From Clostridia bacterium (GTDB lineage Bacteria > Bacillota_A > Clostridia > Oscillospirales > Acutalibacteraceae), in contig JAILQN010000215.1 of NCBI GenBank assembly GCA_024699005.1, positions 1 through 5,074 on the forward strand: 5,074 nt of DNA, in the 5' to 3' direction. A model generated the notes under the pieces. It was not told the origin of the DNA. It made no database searches and saw only the letters and a list, made by a program, of their open reading frames with translations. The translations under genes and the position numbers were made by a program. Below, piece by piece: positions 1 to 3,952 of the stretch; the stretch's first letter is position 1, and every line of letters begins with the position of its first letter.

Positions 1-228
1 GAGCCTGCATACCGCTCCGTTCAGAGGAGGAGTCGAGGGATCCTCTTTGCTGTTTTCGGCTTTCTTTGTGCGGCGGACAGCCTGGATGCCGATCCGGGAC
101 AGGGCGAGATATGCGAATATCACCGCTGCCTCAATAACGGAAACCTGCATATCCTTCAGTACGAATACCGCAAGGACGACGCCGAGGAGGATTTCGATCA
201 CCATAACAACGATTTTGTTCATTTTCAT
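1..228 (-). CDS. Small two-helix membrane protein, N-terminal part (runs off left edge)
   Basis: The frame opens at the ATG at 228 and stays open for 76 codons to base 1, so the C-terminus lies outside the window. An AGAAAGGG ribosome-binding site (237-244) sits 8 nt before the ATG. A second in-frame ATG at 222 is only 2 nt further from optimal, so either could be used. The visible protein has a short basic start (MKMNK), a hydrophobic segment at about residues 5-24, a short polar turn (KDMQ) and a second hydrophobic segment at about 28-46. A basic patch (RRTKK) follows, then a polar, proline-containing tail. Both ends are probably cytoplasmic by the positive-inside rule. I do not recognise the family. 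It begins a new leftward unit after the kinase terminator, and the region upstream carries a candidate response-regulator site, so regulation by the neighbouring two-component system is a reasonable inference. Membrane location is fairly sure; function is unknown. Confidence 0.72.
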   Translation of the reverse strand, partial: MKMNKIVVMVIEILLGVVLAVFVLKDMQVSVIEAAVIFAYLALSRIGIQAVRRTKKAENSKEDPSTPPLNGAVCRL

Positions 229-275
229 TTTCAACACCCTTTCTTTTGTGTATTGCAACTTGTGAATTGCGTTTT

Positions 276-307
276 GCGCCTGTCAGGTCCCTTTTTTGCC
301 TGAGCGC
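276..307 (-). other. Hairpin in the 5' leader of the small membrane-protein gene
   Basis: On the minus strand GCGC-TCAGG (299-307) pairs with CCTGA-CAG-GCGC (276-287), leaving a 3-nt bulge and an 11-nt purine-rich loop containing AAAAAAGGGA. It lies in the predicted leader of about 105 nt between the candidate promoter at 340-345 and the ATG at 228. No T-run follows it on either strand, so it is not an ordinary intrinsic terminator. It may stabilise the leader or be a chance structure. I cannot match it to a riboswitch class. Confidence 0.35.
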
Positions 308-339
308 GTGGTCCGCAGTTCCTGTTTCGTTGTGACTGC

Positions 340-368
340 ATAATAACAGCGCAAAATGACTTTACGGT
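340..368 (-). promoter_or_regulatory. Candidate activator-dependent promoter of the leftward unit
   Basis: A good -10 box, TATTAT on the minus strand (340-345), is followed 17 bp upstream by ACCGTA (363-368), which is a poor -35 hexamer. The missing -35 coincides with the promoter-proximal copy of a direct repeat. This is the usual layout where an OmpR/PhoB-family activator replaces -35 contacts. Transcription would begin near base 333, giving a leader of about 105 nt before the ATG at 228. The -10 is seen; dependence on an activator is inferred. Confidence 0.5.
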
Positions 369-396
369 GACAGTACGGTGAAGAATCTGTCATTTT
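353..396. promoter_or_regulatory. Tandem 11-bp direct repeats inside an inverted repeat: candidate response-regulator operator
   Basis: TACGGTGA occurs at 363-370 and again at 374-381, starts 11 bp apart, about one helical turn. OmpR-family winged-helix regulators typically bind such head-to-tail sites as a dimer. The pair is enclosed by an exact 8-bp inverted repeat, AAAATGAC (353-360) and GTCATTTT (389-396). A further inverted pair, TGACAG (368-373) and CTGTCA (387-392), overlaps it. The proximal copy covers the -35 position of the promoter of the leftward gene. The likely binder is the response regulator encoded at 1577-2251, but this is inference from family and proximity. Confidence 0.5.
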
Positions 397-414
397 CGGA
401 AATTTTGAAACGAT

Positions 415-438
415 AAAAACGGTGCCATCCGGCACCGT
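415..438 (-). terminator. Intrinsic terminator of the two-component operon
   Basis: On the minus strand an 8-bp GC-rich stem, ACGGTGCC (431-438) with GGCACCGT (419-426), closes a GGAT tetraloop and runs straight into five T residues (415-419, sharing the last stem pair). It stands 29 bp after the kinase stop codon. The plus-strand side has no T-tract, so it acts on leftward transcription only. It separates the kinase from the small membrane-protein gene, which therefore needs its own promoter. Confidence 0.88.
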
Positions 439-453
439 CTCAGCTATCAAAAA

Positions 454-469
454 CTCCACTCTCCACTCT
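454..469. repeat. Short tandem repeat, CTCCACT x 2
   Basis: CTCCACT is present twice in tandem (454-460 and 461-467) followed by CT, just after the kinase stop and touching it. It is only two units long. Similar pyrimidine-rich tracts occur between genes of gut Clostridia, in my recollection, so this may be a remnant of such a tract. No function is evident. Confidence 0.4.
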
Positions 470-1496
470 ACACATTAATCTTATTATTCAGCCTGACAAT
501 GAATACCGCGCCGCCTTCGGGGCGGTTTTTGACTTTCACGGTGCCGCCGAGAGCGCGTACCACCTGATTGGTAAACGCAAGACCTATGCCCACGCTGTTG
601 GGGCCTGCGTCTTTGCCGCGGTAAAACCGCTCGAACAGGTGGGGCAGGTCTTCTTCTGCAATACCGGAACCGGTATCGCTTATCACTATCTGAGTCGTCA
701 CCTCGCTGTCGGTCGCGTCGATGGAAATGGTCCCGCCCTCGGGCGTGTGTTCCATACAGTTTTTCACGATATTCATGATCGCTTCCTTCAGCCAGAGCAT
801 GTCGCTCCGGATAACGGTCTCTTCGGGGACGTTTTTGACGAGCGTGATGTCCCGCAGCTCCATGGATATCTCCAGCGGCTCGCATACTGCGTCGATCAGT
901 GACGCGGCGGAAAAAGTCTCCGTTTTGAATACCACCGCGTCCGCGTCCAGACGGGAGAGCTTGAGCAGCGTCGCCACAAGGTCGTTGATATGGACGGTTG
1001 TATCAAGTATCTTCCGCCCTGCTCGCTTGCGTTCGGCGTCGGAAACGTCCTCCGCCATAAGGGCTTCAGCGGTCAGCGTAAGGGACGAGAGAGGCGTTTT
1101 GATCTGGTGGGTGATATCGGCAAGGGACTGCTGCAGAAAGCCTTTTTCCGCTTCCAGCTGCTCCGCCTGCCTTGCGTGGGACAGCGCCATCTTCTGAACG
1201 ACGTCCTGCAGTGCAGCGAAATCGCCCTCTTTGAACTCGTCAAACTGCAAATCGCGCTTTCCGTGCAGGCTCTGATCTACCCGCAAGGTGAATGTCCTGA
1301 TTTTTTTGAAGATCAGAAAAATGCTGATGACGAATACGGCGACGGCGAGGATCGCCGCGGGAATCATCATCCACAGTATCAGGCGCACCTGATATCCCCG
1401 GCTGATAAGCAGCGCGCAGGAGAGGCAGGCAAAACCGACCTCGATAAGCATTATCAGGAAAGGACGCCGTACCTCGGGATTCCTGAAAAGATTCAT
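468..1496 (-). CDS. Sensor histidine kinase with short-loop membrane sensor
   Basis: This 342-residue protein is a class I membrane histidine kinase that phosphorylates itself on His and passes the phosphate to its partner regulator. Two hydrophobic helices (about 13-32 and 38-62) are joined by only some five residues, so there is almost no extracellular sensor domain. A charged linker with coiled-coil character (about 64-122) leads to the dimerisation/phosphoacceptor segment DITHQIKTPLSSL, with H130 as acceptor. The ATPase part has the N-box NIVKNCMEHTP (N246), the G1 box DTGSGIA (274-280), the F-box LFERFYRG (287-294) and the G2 box GIGLAF (303-308), so it looks complete and active. The ATG at 1496 has GGGAG (1504-1508) 7 nt upstream. 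It lies 80 nt downstream of the response regulator on the same strand and ends at an intrinsic terminator. The architecture recalls intramembrane-sensing kinases that respond to cell-envelope stress or antimicrobial peptides; the actual signal is not shown by the sequence. Confidence 0.95.
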   Translation of the reverse strand: MNLFRNPEVRRPFLIMLIEVGFACLSCALLISRGYQVRLILWMMIPAAILAVAVFVISIFLIFKKIRTFTLRVDQSLHGKRDLQFDEFKEGDFAALQDVVQKMALSHARQAEQLEAEKGFLQQSLADITHQIKTPLSSLTLTAEALMAEDVSDAERKRAGRKILDTTVHINDLVATLLKLSRLDADAVVFKTETFSAASLIDAVCEPLEISMELRDITLVKNVPEETVIRSDMLWLKEAIMNIVKNCMEHTPEGGTISIDATDSEVTTQIVISDTGSGIAEEDLPHLFERFYRGKDAGPNSVGIGLAFTNQVVRALGGTVKVKNRPEGGAVFIVRLNNKINV

Positions 1497-1576
1497 GGCG
1501 AGTCTCCCGTCATTTATATTCTCTTTTTTATCATCGGAAAAAGCTATTCCGTTGTGTTTGTTTACGGCGTATTAAA

Positions 1577-2251
1577 CTATTCGCCGAATTTGTAGCCCAT
1601 GCCGCGCACGGTCCGTATATACTTCGGGTTCTGCGGATCGTCTTCTATTTTTTCGCGCAGACGTTTGATATGTACCGTCAGCGTGTTGTCCGTGATATAC
1701 TCGCCGGTGATGTTCCAGATCTCGTCAAACAGCTTATCGCGTGACAGCAGGATCCCCGGGCTGTTCATGAACACCAGCAGCAGCTTGTATTCCAGCCGGG
1801 AGAGCCAGATCTCCTCGCCGTTTTTGTAAACGACGCCTTTTACCGTGTCGGCACGCAGTTCTTCGAAGATGATCTCCGAGCTGAGCTTGCCCCGGTCCCT
1901 CAGCACCCTGTTGATGCGTGAGAGCAGCTCGCGCTTGCGATAGGGTTTCGCGATGTAATCCACAGCGCCCATGTCGAGTCCCGTGGCGGTCATGTATTCG
2001 TCGTCGTTCGCCGTCAGGAAAATAACGGGAACGTTATACCTCTCGGCTGTCCTGAATACGGCAAACCCGTGCCCGTCCGGCAGAGAAAGATCCACCAGAG
2101 CCAGGTCGAAATCCGCGCCGTCCGCTTCCAGCGCCTGCGTTGCGGCTCTTTGGGTATCTGCAACGGTCACTTCGAAACCCTCGTCCCGCAGGATCGCCTC
2201 CAGCTCCTCGTAAATGGCGACGGAATCTTCCACGACCAGAATCTTGTACAT
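1577..2251 (-). CDS. OmpR/VanR-family response regulator
   Basis: This 224-residue DNA-binding response regulator is the partner of the kinase that follows. The receiver domain (1 to about 118) has the acidic pair E8-D9, the phosphoacceptor D54 in LVDLSLPDG, T80 and the conserved lysine K102 in AKPY. The C-terminal winged helix (about 128-223) has LSRLEYKLLLVF, SRDKLFDEIW, the recognition-helix segment TDNTLTVHIKRLREKI and the wing motif YIRTVRGMGYKF. A longer frame exists with a TTG at 2260, but that TTG abuts the GGGAG ribosome-binding site with no spacing. The ATG at 2251 has 9 nt of spacing and gives the standard receiver start MYKILVVEDS, so I use it. A strong promoter is found at 2285-2313. 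Phosphorylation should promote head-to-tail dimer binding to direct repeats, and such a site lies at 363-381, upstream of the next leftward unit. Family is certain; the targets are inferred. Confidence 0.96.
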   Translation of the reverse strand: MYKILVVEDSVAIYEELEAILRDEGFEVTVADTQRAATQALEADGADFDLALVDLSLPDGHGFAVFRTAERYNVPVIFLTANDDEYMTATGLDMGAVDYIAKPYRKRELLSRINRVLRDRGKLSSEIIFEELRADTVKGVVYKNGEEIWLSRLEYKLLLVFMNSPGILLSRDKLFDEIWNITGEYITDNTLTVHIKRLREKIEDDPQNPKYIRTVRGMGYKFGE

Positions 2252-2260
2252 CCGGATCAA

Positions 2261-2265
2261 CTCCC
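2261..2265 (-). promoter_or_regulatory. Ribosome-binding site that fixes the response-regulator start
   Basis: GGGAG on the minus strand, within AAAGGGAG, ends 9 nt before the ATG at 2251 and immediately against an in-frame TTG at 2260. Spacing favours the ATG and shortens the longest frame by three codons. Confidence 0.8.
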
Positions 2266-2284
2266 TTTAATTATTCTGTTACAT

Positions 2285-2313
2285 ATAATACAACAATCTG
2301 TCAATAAATGCAA
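2285..2313 (-). promoter_or_regulatory. Sigma-A-type promoter of the two-component operon
   Basis: TTGCAT (2308-2313) and TATTAT (2285-2290) on the minus strand are separated by exactly 17 bp. Transcription would start near 2278, giving a leader of about 27 nt before the regulator ATG. No intrinsic terminator is evident between the XRE gene stop and this promoter, so some read-through from the XRE gene is possible. Confidence 0.65.
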
Positions 2314-2378
2314 TAGGCGCGAAGCTGACGGATGATTATTCCTGTTTTTACGTAACGATCACTCCTTGCTCAGCAACG

Positions 2379-3512
2379 TCATTTCATTATATCCAGTATT
2401 TCCCGGAATTCCGGTCTCGCTCTGAATTCGTCCGACAGCGGGTAATTCTTCGTCATATGCCTCGTCATCTGTGCGCAGACGCTGGTGTCGGAAAAGACGG
2501 AGTCGTCCTCGCTCTTTTTGTAGACGGTTCCCTCAAAGAATACGTTATGTCTTTCGGTCTCGTCCGGCAGCGTGTCGAATCTTTTGGCAAGCCCGGCGCA
2601 TTTCCGGAGATTCGCCAGCGCTCTGTCGTCGTCGCCGAGGTTATGATAAGCCTGTCCGAGATAACCGTAGTTGTAAATGACCCTTCGCCAGGACTTCCCG
2701 AACACCTCGTCCGGATAGAACAGGTTATATACCTCATTCATTTTTCCCAAAGTGTCGACCATCTCCTGCTGTTGTTCCTCTGTCGGTTTGTTTTTATCCA
2801 TAGACGGCCAGAGAACGAAGTGAGTGACCGCGTCGTCAAGGTAAAGCAGAAGCCGGTCTATAAGGTCTCTGCAGCCTTCGCGGATGCGCTCTTTGTCGTC
2901 GAATTCGTGCATGTAGCAGAGCAGATAGTCCTTCGTCTCCCTGATCGACGGCATGGTATCGATCAGTCTGTAGATATCTTCATAGGTGATCGGGCTGGCT
3001 TCGATCCTCGCGAGGTTCCTGTAATGGTGCATTATAAGGTATTTCGCGTGGATCCTGATCGGATCGTCCGTGCAGTAATTCTGTATCCTGTCATAGATCG
3101 CTCTGATCTCTCCGGTCAGTTTCATCGTGTCCTCCGGCGTGTCGCACAGGGCCTGGAGGTAGTGCATATACCTGACGGCTATCCTGAAATCGGTGGGATA
3201 CTTTTTGTACGCGTCTTTCATGAAATAACCGAACTCGGCGTCGGAGCGGGCGTACTGTTTCTTGTCGAATTTCTCGCAGATCGCGAGGATCTCCTGTTCG
3301 TTTTTCGCTTTGTCCACGCCGAGCAGATCGTCGGTGGAAACGGAGAAGAAATCCGCGATCACGGGCAGAAGCTCAAAATCGGGGTAGCTCTCGCCGCGCT
3401 CCCATTTGCTGACAGCCTGAAAGGATACGCCGAGAAAATCCGCCAGCGCCTCCTGGGTCAGATCGCGCTCCCTGCGCAGCCTTCTTAAGTTCTCCCTGAA
3501 ATAAATGTTCAT
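2379..3512 (-). CDS. XRE-family transcriptional regulator with helical, TPR-like C-terminal domain
   Basis: The 377-residue protein starts with a Cro/CI-type helix-turn-helix (about residues 6-61). It contains LTQEALADFLGVS, the recognition helix FQAVSKWERG, and the closing PVIADFFSVSTDDLLG typical of the Clostridia form. The remaining 310 residues are almost all helical, rich in Tyr, Leu and charged residues. A segment at about 276-311 (YNYGYLGQAYHNLGDDDRAL) resembles a tetratricopeptide unit, so a peptide- or protein-sensing role is possible. No signal peptide or membrane helix is seen, so it should be cytoplasmic. The longest frame begins at a GTG (3521) that lies inside the GAGGTG ribosome-binding site; the ATG at 3512 is correctly spaced and is used here. 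It has its own promoter and is co-directional with the two-component genes 127 bp downstream. A link to those genes, or to the glycan genes on its other side, is not shown. The DNA-binding role is secure; targets and ligand are unknown. Confidence 0.92.
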   Translation of the reverse strand: MNIYFRENLRRLRRERDLTQEALADFLGVSFQAVSKWERGESYPDFELLPVIADFFSVSTDDLLGVDKAKNEQEILAICEKFDKKQYARSDAEFGYFMKDAYKKYPTDFRIAVRYMHYLQALCDTPEDTMKLTGEIRAIYDRIQNYCTDDPIRIHAKYLIMHHYRNLARIEASPITYEDIYRLIDTMPSIRETKDYLLCYMHEFDDKERIREGCRDLIDRLLLYLDDAVTHFVLWPSMDKNKPTEEQQQEMVDTLGKMNEVYNLFYPDEVFGKSWRRVIYNYGYLGQAYHNLGDDDRALANLRKCAGLAKRFDTLPDETERHNVFFEGTVYKKSEDDSVFSDTSVCAQMTRHMTKNYPLSDEFRARPEFREILDIMK

Positions 3513-3518
3513 AAAACA

Positions 3519-3524
3519 CACCTC
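3519..3524 (-). promoter_or_regulatory. Ribosome-binding site that fixes the XRE regulator start
   Basis: GAGGTG on the minus strand ends 6 nt before the ATG at 3512. The alternative GTG start at 3521 is part of this same motif, so it cannot have a ribosome-binding site of its own. Confidence 0.8.
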
Positions 3525-3558
3525 ATTATAATTGATTTATTCCGGTACCGACGGCCCT

Positions 3559-3587
3559 ATCATATCGCAGAAGCCGGGAGAACTCAA
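3559..3587 (-). promoter_or_regulatory. Sigma-A-type promoter of the XRE regulator gene
   Basis: TTGAGT (3582-3587) and TATGAT (3559-3564) on the minus strand are 17 bp apart. The predicted start near 3552 leaves a leader of about 40 nt. A second TATAAT at 3526-3531 is too close to the start codon and has no -35, so it is less likely. A palindrome at 3608-3626 lies about 20 bp upstream of the -35. Confidence 0.6.
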
Positions 3588-3607
3588 TAACGCGATTCTT
3601 GAAAATC

Positions 3608-3626
3608 ATTCAACCAACGGTTGAAT
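3608..3626. promoter_or_regulatory. Orphan palindrome, candidate operator
   Basis: ATTCAACC (3608-3615) and GGTTGAAT (3619-3626) form a perfect 8-bp inverted repeat around AAC. With a 3-nt bulge in the left arm the symmetry extends to GAAAA (3601-3605) and TTTTC (3626-3630). A 17-19 bp interrupted palindrome of this kind is the usual form for dimeric repressors such as TetR or MarR families. It stands upstream of the XRE promoter, centred near -65, and in front of the remnant on the plus strand. It is also a possible weak hairpin, but the T-run after it is broken and no gene ends there. Confidence 0.45.
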
Positions 3627-3659
3627 TTTCGCTCTTTAAAAAATGATTTGTTTTTCTCG

Positions 3660-3926
3660 GAAGAACGGTGTAAAACGGCGGTCCTGGGCTGGGAACCGTA
3701 TGATGCCGACGTGACCGAAGCCGTTTTCCGGAACGAGCCGATCCGTGTGACGGTGGTGGGCACTCGCGCGAACGTTTTCGGTCCGCTGCACGAAACGCCG
3801 GGGCCCGGCCGGGCGTGCGGACCGGACAGTTTCCTGACCCGCGGTGAGAACTGGACGGATGATTACAGTCTGATCGACAGCGGTCTGCGCGGTTTTACTT
3901 TTAAGCTGCAGAAAAAAACGATCTGA
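3660..3926 (+). pseudogene. C-terminal remnant of a large glycoside-hydrolase-like protein
   Basis: The frame is open from 3603 to the TGA at 3924-3926. From about 3672 onward it reads as the end of a large glycan-active enzyme: GWEPYDADVTEAV, then VTVVGTRANVFGPLHETPG, then ENWTDDYSLIDSGLRGFTF. In families I recognise (rhamnosidase-like and GH2-like enzymes of gut bacteria), a jelly-roll domain near the C-terminus carries PY-x-x-D-hT, N-x-hGPLH and DDYxLhxxGL patterns in this order. Here only some 85 residues remain. There is no in-frame ATG; the first possible starts are TTG or GTG codons without a ribosome-binding site. The upstream sequence belongs to the XRE promoter and the palindrome. 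The most likely reading is a gene cut away by a deletion or rearrangement with a breakpoint near 3660-3672. The exact family is uncertain, and expression as a stand-alone peptide is unlikely. Confidence 0.62.
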
Positions 3927-3952
3927 CGACAAAAGCGTCTTTTTCCGTCAGA
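3912..3952 (-). terminator. Intrinsic terminator of the right-edge glycan gene, across both convergent stops
   Basis: On the minus strand TCTGACG (3946-3952) pairs with CGTCAGA (3922-3928), and inside it AAAAG pairs with CTTTT (3939-3943 with 3931-3935) around a 3-nt loop. After a three-base spacer come seven T residues (3912-3918). An alternative shorter stem, GCGTCT (3950-3955) with AGACGC (3935-3940), is followed by TTTT. The stem contains the minus-strand stop codon (3948-3950) and the plus-strand stop (3924-3926). There is no plus-strand T-tract, so it serves the leftward gene. Confidence 0.75.

Noticed and set aside
47..265. 72-codon plus-strand frame at the left end
   Set aside because: It is antisense to the better supported minus-strand gene starting at 228, which has a good ribosome-binding site and two plausible membrane helices.
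990..1595. 201-codon plus-strand frame opposite the kinase and regulator
   Set aside because: It overlaps all conserved kinase coding sequence up to the H-box and beyond and shows no domain of its own, so it is a shadow frame.
1577..1603. Weak hairpin around the response-regulator stop codon
   Set aside because: The stem is five base pairs with a 12-nt loop and no T-run follows, so it is not counted as a terminator.
2348..2355. TTACGTAA palindrome between the XRE stop and the regulator promoter
   Set aside because: Only 8 bp long and A/T-rich, with no adjoining stem or T-run; it is neither a convincing operator nor a terminator.
2457..3488. 343-codon plus-strand frame opposite the XRE gene
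   Set aside because: The long open frame is a by-product of codon use in the XRE gene. The minus-strand protein has a clear helix-turn-helix, ribosome-binding site and promoter, while the plus-strand one shows no recognisable domain.
3526..3531. TATAAT just upstream of the XRE ribosome-binding site
   Set aside because: A start from it would fall at or after the ribosome-binding site, and no -35 lies 16-18 bp upstream; the promoter at 3559-3587 fits better.
3636..3932. 98-codon minus-strand frame opposite the glycosidase remnant
   Set aside because: The plus strand here carries recognisable domain motifs, and the minus-strand reading is Arg-rich without any.
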